Below, piece after piece: positions 36,930 through 44,968 of a DNA stretch of 64,000 nt (position 1 is the first letter of the stretch; each line of letters opens with the position of its first letter). This DNA comes from Gracilimonas mengyeensis (lineage in GTDB: Bacteria; Bacteroidota; Rhodothermia; Balneolales; Balneolaceae). A model generated the notes under the pieces. That model was not told where the DNA came from. It was given only the letters and a program-made list of their open reading frames with translations, and ran no database searches. Both the position numbers and the translations under genes were made by a program. The stretch covers positions 186,001 through 250,000 of the forward strand of contig NZ_FXTP01000005.1 of assembly GCF_900182705.1 (NCBI RefSeq), read 5' to 3'.

Positions 36930-38340
36930 GCTTTTGACCTCCTCTTTCTCCTCCTTCTCAAGGAGGAGGACGCCTATACCACATATAAGTCATAAATCGA
37001 TATCACCGCTAAAACAAGCTTCAAATACCTCCTCTCCTTACGAAGGAGAGGACCGAGGTGAGGTCAAAGTATGAGGCAGGAAGTTACGTACTATTTAAAT
37101 TATGGCTTTAAGCTTCCCAAATCGTAAATCGCTGTTCGGGCCATCGATCTATCGCATATCCGTTGAATCAAACCCTCAGCACTGGAAGAATACCTTGGTT
37201 GGATTGTTTCACTTTGGAAGTTGTATGGATTTCATGGCAATGGGTGAGGGGAGCAAAGTCAAACTAATCTACGATGAATCGAGCTGCGATTTCATTAATA
37301 ACAGAAACATTTACCTGTCCGGTACCCTTGATTACATTTCCACCTCCTCTTTCTCCTCCTCAAGGAGGAGGACGCCTTTACCAGATATGAGTCATAAATA
37401 AACATCAAAACCAAAAAGGCCCCGAACGCTTCCTCTACTTTCCCACGAATGCTCGGGGCGGGCTGAGGAGAGGATTTAGGTGAGGTCGGAGTATGAGGCA
37501 GGAAATTACGTACTATTCAAATTATGGCTTTAAGCTTCCCAAATCGTAAATCGCTGTTCGGTTCATCGATCTATCGCATATCCGATCCCTCAGTATTAGA
37601 AGAATATTTTGGTTGGATAGAATTGTTCTCGAGGCTGTTTTGATATCCAGTCCTTGGAAATCGCGAGCAAAGTCAGGCTGAAATTCAGATGACCGAGGGA
37701 CCGATAAAATCAAGCTGCTATTTTTCAGTAGAATTATTTCACTACTTGTAACTGGTTCAAGCGTCCGCTTGGACCAAAACTTTATTATCCACAACAGCTT
37801 AGTTCATCATTGCACAAGCGGACGCTTGCAATAGGTTGATAAACGTCTTGTACAAGCCCGGCAACTTACCATTCCTTTTCCAGCTTTTCGACCTCCTCTC
37901 CTTACAAAGTTGAGGTCAAAGTATGAGGCAAAAATTACGTACCATTTAAATTATAGCTTTAAGCTTTCCAAATCGTAAACCGCTGTTAGGTTCATCGGTC
38001 TAACGCCTATCTGTTGAATCAATCCCCCGGCACTGGAAGAATATTTATATTGGGTTGTTTTACTTTGAACGTTATATAGATTTCAACGCTATGAGTGAGG
38101 CGCCAAGTCAAACTGATATACGAAAAAACGATAGACCGAGCTGCGATTTCATTTATAACAGAAACATTTACCTGCCCGGTACCCTTGGCTACATTTGCAC
38201 CTCCTCTTTCTCCTCCTCAAGGAGAAGGACGCCTATACAATAGACGGGCAATAAATCAACATCGAACCCCAACAAAGCCCAGAATACCTCCTCTCCTTTT
38301 GAAGGAGAGGACCGAGGTGAGGTCAAAGTATAGGATTCGA
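36930..38340. repeat. Three tandem, diverged ~425-bp repeat units
   Basis: Aligned landmarks (TTACGTACTATTT, then AAATTATGGCTTTAAGCTT and TCGTAAATCGCTGTTCGG) occur at 37084, 37506 and 37935, giving periods of 422 and 429 bases. Units 1 and 3 also share a middle part (GAGCTGCGATTTCATT; AACAGAAACATTTACCTG). Each unit ends with a CTCCTCCTCAAGGAGGAGGA hairpin, a CTCCTTTTGAAGGAGAGG-type hairpin and GAGGTGAGGTC. Unit 2 is interrupted by unrelated repeat sequence at 37735-37860. Open frames here repeat only because the DNA does and do not look like genes. Confidence 0.85.
37735..37860. repeat. AAGCGGACGCTTG palindrome repeat inside the tandem units
   Basis: ACTGGTTCAAGCGTCCGCTT (37749) and GCACAAGCGGACGCTTGCAA (37812) are two palindromic motifs separated by about 45 bases. 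Related motif pairs lie at 58650-58735 and 59520-59670 around the VapBC-like genes. This copy appears inserted in the second ~425-bp unit. Confidence 0.75.
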
Positions 38341-38497
38341 AAATTGCTCAGTAATTAGATTGCAGCCATCCGCCCATAACAGAATTCTGAGTTCTGAGTC
38401 CTGAATTCTGCCCCCATTTGTAATCATCAATTAAAAAAAGCACCCCAAACTTTAATATGGGGAAATTGCGCTGTATAATCCCATTCAACAAAAATAA

Positions 38498-39541
38498 ATG
38501 CGCGCTATGAGACTACGATTTATACCTTTACTTCCCCTTCTGCTATTATTTGTGATCACCGGTTGCCAATCCGAAGCCGGTGAGTCTGAAAATACCTCCC
38601 AGCCTGAAACCAAAGAATGGGCCATTGCCTTGCACGGCGGTGCCGGTTATGTATCTAAAGACATGCCTGAAGATCGCAAACAGGCTTACATGGAATCACT
38701 GGAAGAAGCCCTAGCTATTGGCTCTGACATCCTGGCAAATGGCGGTTCTGCCTTAGATGCCATCGAGAGAACCGTGAATTACCTGGAAGACAACGAATTG
38801 TTTAATGCTGGAAAAGGCGCTGTTTTCACTTCGGAAGGGAAGAATGAACTGGATGCCGCCATCATGGATGGAAGCACGCTGAATGCGGGAGCTATCACCG
38901 GAGTAACGACCGTTAAAAATCCCATCTCATTAGCTCGAAAGGTAATGACAGAATCCAAGCATGTATTTTTTGCCACCGACGGTGCCGAGACTTTTGCCGA
39001 CCAGGTGGATGTGGAACGCGTAGATCCATCTTATTTTTATACCGAACGCCGGTATCAATCGCTGCAACGGGCGCAAGAACAAGAGAAAGAAGAATCCAGC
39101 AACTTACTGCCTGAAACTAATGAGGAGAAAGCCTGGAAATATGGAACTGTTGGGGCTGTTGCCCGCGACAAAGACGGCAATCTTGCAGCCGCCACTTCTA
39201 CCGGCGGCATGACGAACAAGCGGTACGGGCGGGTTGGGGACGTTCCCATCATCGGCTCCGGCACCTATGCCAACGACCTCGTGGCAGTTTCCGCAACCGG
39301 CTGGGGAGAAAAGATTATGCTGAATGTATCGGCCCACACCCTGGCTGCCTACATGGAATACAAAGAAACATCGCTGCAGCAATCAATGGATTACCTGGTA
39401 GATGAGGTATTGGAACCCGGAGACGCCGGCTTCATCGCCGTGGATAAATATGGCAACTTCTCCATGAAAACGAATACAGGCTCCATGTTCCGCGCTGCCA
39501 CCGACTCAGAAGGGAATAAAGAAATCGGAATCTGGGAGTGA
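38498..39541 (+). CDS. Isoaspartyl peptidase/L-asparaginase lipoprotein (Ntn hydrolase)
   Basis: A 347-residue N-terminal-nucleophile hydrolase of the isoaspartyl peptidase family with a lipoprotein signal (lipobox ITGC, C23; start at residue 4 is an alternative). Family blocks are ALHGGAGYVSKDMP, ERTVNYLEDNELFNAGKGAV and AAIMDGSTLNAGAI. The nucleophile Thr after self-cleavage is T217 in YGTVGAVARDKDGN, followed by AAATSTGGMTNKRYGRVGD. It removes isoaspartyl residues from damaged peptides, here outside the cytoplasm. It converges on the next gene with a strong hairpin between. Confidence 0.94.
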   Translation: MRAMRLRFIPLLPLLLLFVITGCQSEAGESENTSQPETKEWAIALHGGAGYVSKDMPEDRKQAYMESLEEALAIGSDILANGGSALDAIERTVNYLEDNELFNAGKGAVFTSEGKNELDAAIMDGSTLNAGAITGVTTVKNPISLARKVMTESKHVFFATDGAETFADQVDVERVDPSYFYTERRYQSLQRAQEQEKEESSNLLPETNEEKAWKYGTVGAVARDKDGNLAAATSTGGMTNKRYGRVGDVPIIGSGTYANDLVAVSATGWGEKIMLNVSAHTLAAYMEYKETSLQQSMDYLVDEVLEPGDAGFIAVDKYGNFSMKTNTGSMFRAATDSEGNKEIGIWE

Positions 39542-39572
39542 AGGTGTTATAGTGTGAGAGTGTTACGGTGCG

Positions 39573-39622
39573 AAGGTGTTAGCGTGTTAGAGTTTTGAAG
39601 AACCATAACACGCTAACACCTT
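39573..39622. terminator. Bidirectional terminator-like hairpin
   Basis: AAGGTGTTAGCGTGTTA (39573-39589) and its perfect complement TAACACGCTAACACCTT (39606-39622) form a 17-bp stem between two convergent genes. There is no long T run on either side, so strength as a terminator is uncertain. The stem is built from GTGTTAG-type repeats that also occur just upstream (39541-39570). Confidence 0.6.
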
Positions 39623-39639
39623 AACACTGAAACACTGGC

Positions 39640-40428
39640 TTATTCGAGTCCGAGGCGGAACTGGTCGCGTAATTCCTGGATGTAGATACCGATGTCGTTG
39701 CGAAGCTCGAACAGCCGGGCATGTAGCTCCTGGTATTGTTTTTTGTTGAAAAGGCCCTGCTTTTTCATGGCTTGCAACAGCTCCAAACTGTGATTGGCAC
39801 AACCCAGTGCTTTTTTGGAATAGGCAATATTGGCACCGATGTAATCCTGCTCAAAACCAAAGGAATGTCCGCCGGCAATTTTAGCACCTACTTTTAGCAC
39901 TTCATCCACAAAATCCTGGAATTCTCTGGATTGAAATTTGGGATGAATTTTTTCGGCCCACTTCAGAATATCCACCGCAAAATCTTTGGCATCCAGGTAG
40001 GTATCTAAACTCTCGAGGTCTGCATAATCTGAATAAGTGTATTCATCACTCAGGCTTTTCCACTCGTCACCTTCATCAAAATCATCGAAGTCATCCTCAT
40101 CCCCAAAATCCATGAAGGGCTCCTCATCCTCAAAACCGAACAGGAAATCATCTTCGTCCCAGTCGTCGTCGTCATCCTCCCAGTCGTCTTCGTCTTCCGG
40201 AAAATAGGCCTCGTCCATTAACAGCTCTTCTTCCACATAGGCTTCAAAAGCGTCATCTTCATTTTGGCTCTCTTGCAGAAGCGTTATCCATCTTGGGGTG
40301 TTTCCTTTACGGTCTGAGGCGATAAACTTTCGGAGTTGTTCGCTCTTTTTCTCTACTTCGTTTAAGTGAGCTTCCCACTTGAATTCATCCCACTGTTCGT
40401 CATCAAAACCATCGAAATGCATATGCAT
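39640..40428 (-). CDS. Hypothetical protein with a long acidic linker
   Basis: A 262-residue soluble protein in three parts: a charged N-terminal helix region (about 1-70, EWDEFKWEAHLNEVEKKSEQ-like), an extremely Asp/Glu/Phe-rich linker (about 70-130, e.g. EDEDDWEDDDDDWDEDDF), and a helical C-terminal domain (about 140-262, ILKWAEKIHPKFQSREFQDF; RLFELRNDIGIYIQELRDQF). The C-terminal part looks like a four-helix bundle. I do not recognise a family. The start could be M1 or M3. The acidic linker may bind basic partners or DNA-binding proteins, but that is speculation. Confidence 0.75.
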   Translation of the reverse strand: MHMHFDGFDDEQWDEFKWEAHLNEVEKKSEQLRKFIASDRKGNTPRWITLLQESQNEDDAFEAYVEEELLMDEAYFPEDEDDWEDDDDDWDEDDFLFGFEDEEPFMDFGDEDDFDDFDEGDEWKSLSDEYTYSDYADLESLDTYLDAKDFAVDILKWAEKIHPKFQSREFQDFVDEVLKVGAKIAGGHSFGFEQDYIGANIAYSKKALGCANHSLELLQAMKKQGLFNKKQYQELHARLFELRNDIGIYIQELRDQFRLGLE

Positions 40429-40527
40429 ACAGGCATATTATGGGTTATTGTTTATTGTAAGAAAGAAATTACATGCATTAATGCAATACTTTGTGGAAAA
40501 GTAACGCTTTTTGTGGAAAAAAAGGTA

Positions 40528-41364
40528 TTACAAACGTTCTAAAACATTAATAATCACCTGGGTCATTTGGGGCTCTGCCATGGCCGCTGCTGCAAGCACA
40601 TCTTCAATCTCCACCGGCTCCAGCGCATCGGGGAAGCATTCATCGGTAATCACGGAAATTCCCAATACATCCATACCCATGTGAACCGCTGTAATGACTT
40701 CCGGCACAGTACTCATGCCTACCACATCAGCGCCAAGCTGACGCATATATCGGTACTCGGCTTTAGTTTCCAGCATGGGGCCCGTTACTGCCAGATACAC
40801 GCCCTGATGCATTTTGATAGCATGCTCTAAAGCCACCGTCTCAGCCAGCTCCAGCAAGCGTTCGGTGTACGGTTCACTCATGTCCGGGAAGCGCGGGCCC
40901 AGGTCATCATCATTGGGACCAATAAGCGGGTTATCTCCCAAAAAGTTAATGTGGTCGGTGATCAGCATAATATCGCCGCGACTGAAATTGGGATTAAGCC
41001 CTCCGCAAGCATTGCTCACCAACAATGTTTGAGCGCCAATAGATTTAGCTACCCGTACGGGAAAAGCTATTTGCTGCATGGTGTAACCTTCGTAATAATG
41101 GAAACGTCCCTGCATGGCCACTACATTTTTTCCACCCAGTTTGCCGAATATCAATTTACCTGCATGGCTTTCAACGGTTGAAACGGGGAAATGAGGAATG
41201 TCATCGTAACTGATGATATGCTCTGCTTCAATTTCTTCGGCAAGCTGCCCCAGTCCGGTGCCTAAAATCAATAAATATTCAGGCTGAAAATCTGTTTCTC
41301 CCTGAATAAAATCGACCGCCTCGTCTCGTTTTGCTCTGAATGCTTCAACCGTATCGTATTTCAT
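40528..41364 (-). CDS. punA: Purine nucleoside phosphorylase
   Basis: A 278-residue type I (trimeric) purine nucleoside phosphorylase: ILGTGLGQLAEEIE (phosphate-binding region), STVESHAGKLIFG, MQGRFHYYEGYTM, VSNACGGLNPNFSRGDIMLI, and the base-binding GMSTVPEVITAVHMGM followed by ITDECFPD. It splits inosine and guanosine with phosphate in purine salvage. It stands alone, 143 bases downstream of the divIVA operon and after that operon's terminator. Confidence 0.96.
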   Translation of the reverse strand: MKYDTVEAFRAKRDEAVDFIQGETDFQPEYLLILGTGLGQLAEEIEAEHIISYDDIPHFPVSTVESHAGKLIFGKLGGKNVVAMQGRFHYYEGYTMQQIAFPVRVAKSIGAQTLLVSNACGGLNPNFSRGDIMLITDHINFLGDNPLIGPNDDDLGPRFPDMSEPYTERLLELAETVALEHAIKMHQGVYLAVTGPMLETKAEYRYMRQLGADVVGMSTVPEVITAVHMGMDVLGISVITDECFPDALEPVEIEDVLAAAAMAEPQMTQVIINVLERL

Positions 41365-41390
41365 AGAAAATGTAATTGGTTTGAAAAGAA

Positions 41391-41436
41391 TAAAAGCCCG
41401 CAGCTTTATTCACTATGGAATAGCTCATGCAGGCTT
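41391..41436 (-). terminator. Terminator after divIVA operon
   Basis: On the minus strand, AAGCCTGCA pairs with TGCGGGCTT (one wobble), followed by TTTATT. It lies 72 bases past the divIVA stop and just before the purine nucleoside phosphorylase gene. Confidence 0.75.
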
Positions 41437-41507
41437 AGCAAAGTTACTAACTGTTTATATCGAAATCAGAAAATAATAATTAGTGTCTTTCTTAAGAAAG
41501 GGGTTTA

Positions 41508-42182
41508 TCAATCGATCTCATCAAGGATATCATCCAGGCGATCACTTCCGGGGGGCAGCTGGTGTTCGTCTTCTTGATCTTCGGGCTGATTTTTTTTCTG
41601 CTCGCCGCCTTCCTCACTTGTGGCCTCTTCGTTATCCGTCTCATCCTCATCTAAATCAAAGCGGGAGGAAACAGGTTTTTTCTCCAGGGCCTCTTCGAGG
41701 TTTTCTTCTTTGGGAAGCTTAAACAACTCCATTTCATCCTTAGAAAACTGCTCTACCGACTTACGGGCATTGTCCAGATACGACGTAATGCCGTTGATAA
41801 TTTCTTCGCGGCGATCCAGCAACCTTAAGATACTTTGGCGAATTTGCTGCCGGTTGTGACGGGCCTCCCTAATGATGGAATCGGCCTCCATCTCAGCCTT
41901 CTCAATGGTATTCTTAGCTTCCTGCCGGGCACCGGATACTTTTTGCTCCATCGATTCTTTCGCCGTTTGCAGGGTTTCGTGAAGGGCGTCCTCAACGCGT
42001 TCGTAATGTTTTACACGTTCGTTGAGTTTTTCAATCTCCTGCTCAAGCTCCCGGTTCTTGTTTATGAGATGTTCAAATTCGTTAGAAACGAGGGACAGAA
42101 AAGCTTCCACATCGGCGGTATCGTATCCCCTCAGTGCTTTTTCAAATTTCTGCTGTTTTATTTCAAGCGGCGTAAGTTTCAT
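41508..42182 (-). CDS. divIVA: DivIVA-domain protein
   Basis: A 224-residue protein from the ATG at 42182 (an ATG two codons upstream at 42188 is possible). The N-terminal KLTPLEIKQQKFEKALRGYD is the DivIVA membrane-targeting signature, followed by long coiled coils (about 30-150) and an acidic Gln/Glu-rich tail. DivIVA proteins sense curved membrane and place division or growth proteins. It ends a cluster of yggS and two small membrane proteins, resembling the ylmE...divIVA clusters of Gram-positive bacteria. Confidence 0.92.
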   Translation of the reverse strand: MKLTPLEIKQQKFEKALRGYDTADVEAFLSLVSNEFEHLINKNRELEQEIEKLNERVKHYERVEDALHETLQTAKESMEQKVSGARQEAKNTIEKAEMEADSIIREARHNRQQIRQSILRLLDRREEIINGITSYLDNARKSVEQFSKDEMELFKLPKEENLEEALEKKPVSSRFDLDEDETDNEEATSEEGGEQKKNQPEDQEDEHQLPPGSDRLDDILDEID

Positions 42183-42224
42183 AAACAAATGGGTTAATCC
42201 TAAAGAGCGTATTTAAAATAGTAC

Positions 42225-42596
42225 TTATTCGCTTAACATGTTCCGCAGATTGCCGTCGTCCTGGCTTTTTTTAGAGCGATTTTCCTGATTGTTAGAACGA
42301 ATGTCTTCCTCTTCTATTTCAATTTCTCCCATACTTTTTCGCTGCTTCAGTTCAGCACTTTGTTGTTCTCCCTCTTCCATATCCGAAACGATGGCTTCAA
42401 GATTGGCCAGCCGGCGATCGGTACTGCGTTTGAATTCGCCCAGGGCTTTAAAAAACTGTGGGTCTAACTGCTGATTTCCGCTTTTACGATTTATCCATTG
42501 CTTGATTAGACTGAACACATTCCAAAACAAGAAGCCCGTGAATCCCAGGCCGCCTATAATTGCAATGATAGCCACCACCATTTCTTCAAAGCTCAT
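42225..42596 (-). CDS. Small single-pass membrane protein with coiled coil
   Basis: A 123-residue protein: one N-terminal transmembrane helix (about 6-30, VVAIIAIIGGLGFTGFLFWN), a basic stretch, a coiled-coil (FKALGEFKRSTDRRLANLEA) and a low-complexity Glu/Asn/Gln tail. Together with the preceding gene it makes a pair of similar architecture in the yggS-divIVA cluster. I do not recognise the family; a scaffolding or envelope role beside DivIVA is inferred from context only. Gap to divIVA is 42 bases. Confidence 0.8.
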   Translation of the reverse strand: MSFEEMVVAIIAIIGGLGFTGFLFWNVFSLIKQWINRKSGNQQLDPQFFKALGEFKRSTDRRLANLEAIVSDMEEGEQQSAELKQRKSMGEIEIEEEDIRSNNQENRSKKSQDDGNLRNMLSE

Positions 42597-42611
42597 AACT
42601 ATTCCGTTACG

Positions 42612-42932
42612 CTAATTTTGGTTTGAAGACCTCCGTCTGGAAGCCCCTGAATTATCGGTATTTTGCCTTTCAACTTCATCCTCAATTTCGATTTCGCTAA
42701 GCGGATCCCGTCGCTGCCGGGGATTTCTTCTGTGATCCTGGTTGGTCAAAGACTCCAGTTTTTCAACCCTGGATTTCAGGTTCGAAATCAGCTTGTGCAT
42801 GTCGTTGAGTTCTCGCGACCTGCTCAGACGCTTTTCCTCCATTTTCAGTTCTTGTTCTTTGTACGCGTAAACCAGCCCGCCCACAATGGCTACAATAGGT
42901 ATAATTGCAAACCATGGAAGTCCAAATAACAT
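42612..42932 (-). CDS. Small single-pass membrane protein (PspB-like layout)
   Basis: A 106-residue protein with a transmembrane helix at about 5-23 (LPWFAIIPIVAIVGGLVYAY), a coiled coil (about 28-65, ELNDMHKLISNLKSRVEKLE) and an Arg/Asn/Ser-rich tail. The layout (helix, then coiled coil) recalls the phage-shock protein PspB, but sequence similarity cannot be confirmed by eye. It lies 15 bases before the next gene and 62 bases after yggS, so it belongs to the same operon. Confidence 0.8.
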   Translation of the reverse strand: MLFGLPWFAIIPIVAIVGGLVYAYKEQELKMEEKRLSRSRELNDMHKLISNLKSRVEKLESLTNQDHRRNPRQRRDPLSEIEIEDEVERQNTDNSGASRRRSSNQN

Positions 42933-42994
42933 AGTGCCCTCAGTTTTATTTTTTAAGGTATTAAAGTGAATGTGGGAAATTGCTACGGAAGATG

Positions 42995-43696
42995 CTACCC
43001 ATAGTTTCGTTCACCAAAAATGGCTGTACCCACACGCACCATGGTGGCTCCTTCTTCTATGGCTACTTCCATATCGTTGGTCATTCCCATCGATAAGTGC
43101 TTCAGCTCTACGCTTCCTTTGTTGTATTCCTGGTGGGAGTCAAAGAGCTCTTTCAACAGTTTAAATTCAGATCGAACTTCTTCCGGGTCATCCACAAACC
43201 GGGCCATCCCCATCAGGCCTTTTACTTTTACATGTTCATAGTTTTGGGCCTTTTCCAATATACCTGCAAGGTCGCCGGGTTTGCAACCGCCCTTCTGTTG
43301 TTCATCACTTATGTTCACTTGAATCAGGGCATTTACCACACGGTTGGCTTTCCCCGCTCTCTTTTCAATCTCTTTGAGATATTTGGCTTTCTCTACGGAA
43401 TGAATCCAGTTTACCCGCTCGGCAATATATTTAATCTTGTTGGTTTGAATGTTGCCGATAAAATGCCAGGAGATATCCGGGTTGGCTATTTCCAGCATTT
43501 TGTCTTCCAAATCCTTCATCCTGTTTTCTCCAAAATGCAGTTGGCCGGCCTGCACAGCTTCCAGGATGTCTTCATTGGGCTTGGTTTTGCTTACAGCAAC
43601 CAGCAAAACTTCTTCCGGATCACGCCCGCAGCTTTCACAAGCTTCTTTTATTCTTTGTTGAATGGATTTCAGATTTTTGGCGATATTCTGTTCACT
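42995..43696 (-). CDS. yggS: YggS-family pyridoxal phosphate homeostasis protein
   Basis: About 233 residues from the ATG at 43696 (MSEQNIAKNLKSIQQRIKEA); a start at 43729 would add 11 residues. Family features: LLVAVSKTKPNEDILEAVQA with the PLP-binding lysine in VSKTK, LHFGENRMKDLEDKM, WHFIGNIQTNKIKYIAERV, and the closing LKHLSMGMTNDMEVAIEEG plus ATMVRVGTAIFGERNYG. These proteins buffer PLP and affect amino-acid balance. It heads the cluster that ends with divIVA, the same neighbourhood in which ylmE (yggS) is found in Gram-positive bacteria. Confidence 0.94.
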   Translation of the reverse strand, partial: SEQNIAKNLKSIQQRIKEACESCGRDPEEVLLVAVSKTKPNEDILEAVQAGQLHFGENRMKDLEDKMLEIANPDISWHFIGNIQTNKIKYIAERVNWIHSVEKAKYLKEIEKRAGKANRVVNALIQVNISDEQQKGGCKPGDLAGILEKAQNYEHVKVKGLMGMARFVDDPEEVRSEFKLLKELFDSHQEYNKGSVELKHLSMGMTNDMEVAIEEGATMVRVGTAIFGERNYG

Positions 43697-43751
43697 CATG
43701 GCAAAAAATGGTCTTTTTGGTAGATTCAAAAGAATTTACCCTAAGATAAGC

Positions 43752-43782
43752 TTTTATCATTCATCAATAAGCCTTATTTTTG
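43752..43782 (+). promoter_or_regulatory. Candidate promoter of the Nif3-like gene
   Basis: TTTT (43752-43755) and TATTTTTG (43775-43782, an exact TAnnTTTG) are separated by 19 bases, fitting the Bacteroidota -33/-7 pattern (TTTG-N19-TAnnTTTG) with one mismatch. A transcript would start near 43789, about 110 bases before the coding start at 43898. Confidence 0.5.
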
Positions 43783-43897
43783 GAAGCTCTTAAGACATCC
43801 TAATTAATGATTTATTTATTGAGATTAACAAGACTCAACATCATAATTCAGGCTTCGACGACATCGTCGGGCACAAAACAGCGAGGGGATAGATAGC

Positions 43898-44959
43898 ATG
43901 TCAACCCAAATCCGACAAATATCTACCTTCCTCAATCAGTGGGCCCCGCCCAAAGTAAAAATGGATTATGATAATGTCGGGTTACTGGTCGGAGACCCTT
44001 CCGCCAACGTCACTTCCGTTTTAACTTGCCTTGACGTCACCGACAAAGTTGTAGCCGAAGCCATTGAAAAAGGCTCCGAACTTATAGTAGCCCACCACCC
44101 CCTCATTTTTGGTAAAATCGGTAGCATAAACCCTACCAACGAGCAGGGCCGTATCATCTACAAACTGATTAAGAATGATATCGGACTATTGGTAGCCCAC
44201 ACCAACCTGGATGCTGCACTCGACGGTGTATCTTTTGTGCTGGCCAACATGTTAGGGCTGGATGACCTACGATTCCTTGATAAGAATTATGACATCAGCC
44301 GGAAAATAAGGTTGATTACCGCACATGAAGACAGCGACGCGGTACTCAAATTGTTGAATTATCACTCGGCAGAAGAAGCTCATCATTTTGATGTAACCAG
44401 CCGCGAAGATGGCCTCAAATGTTTTGAAGCTATCATCGATCAGCACAACGTATCCGTTCTTAAAAAAGCCCTTAAAGCCGAAGGTATGCTGAAGGAAGGA
44501 AGCTTCCAGGTGATTGACCTCGCTTCTACTTCTCAGAACTTTGGCATGGGTGTGATAGGAGAATATCCTGACGACGGAATTGGTAAAAACGAATTTTTGC
44601 ACTTGGTATCCAAAGCCCTGAATGTACAAGCCATTCGTTATTCCGGCGATGTTGACCGGATTAAGAAAGTGGCTGTTTGTGGCGGTGCCGGTGTATTCCT
44701 TAAAGATAAAGCGATCGAAGCCGGGGCCCAAGCTTTTGTAACAGCCGACATCAAATACCACGACTATTTTACTGAAAAGAATGATTTTCTATTGATGGAT
44801 GTGGGCCATTACGAAAGCGAATTCCCCGTAGCCGAAGCCTTGAAGAATGAACTGTCCGAGGCTTTTGAAGAAATTGAAGTATCTGTAACACGAACCGTGA
44901 CCAACCCGATGCATGTGTATGTATCGCATCCCGAACCCAAAACTATTCAACCAAGCTGA
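43898..44959 (+). CDS. Nif3-like dinuclear metal centre protein (DUF34)
   Basis: A 353-residue protein of the Nif3/YbgI family. Metal-site motifs are visible: VAHHPLIFG in the first half, AHTNLDAALDG, and VTADIKYHDYF with DVGHYESE in the second. A middle insertion (about 130-235, with its own alpha/beta pattern) is present as in larger family members. The gene is widespread in bacteria; suggested roles include GTP cyclohydrolase-related chemistry, but none is settled. It is followed after 9 bases by a coiled-coil gene, a pairing common in bacteria. Confidence 0.93.
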   Translation: MSTQIRQISTFLNQWAPPKVKMDYDNVGLLVGDPSANVTSVLTCLDVTDKVVAEAIEKGSELIVAHHPLIFGKIGSINPTNEQGRIIYKLIKNDIGLLVAHTNLDAALDGVSFVLANMLGLDDLRFLDKNYDISRKIRLITAHEDSDAVLKLLNYHSAEEAHHFDVTSREDGLKCFEAIIDQHNVSVLKKALKAEGMLKEGSFQVIDLASTSQNFGMGVIGEYPDDGIGKNEFLHLVSKALNVQAIRYSGDVDRIKKVAVCGGAGVFLKDKAIEAGAQAFVTADIKYHDYFTEKNDFLLMDVGHYESEFPVAEALKNELSEAFEEIEVSVTRTVTNPMHVYVSHPEPKTIQPS

Positions 44960-44968
44960 CCTCACTCC

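Noticed and set aside
37102-37401. Open frame of 99 codons in the ~425-bp units
   Set aside because: The frame exists because the DNA repeats; the two related frames in other units are not kept at the amino-acid level, and composition is not protein-like.
38055-38358. Open frames in the third ~425-bp unit
   Set aside because: Same reason as for the first unit; the reading frames overlap the hairpin modules and do not match each other.
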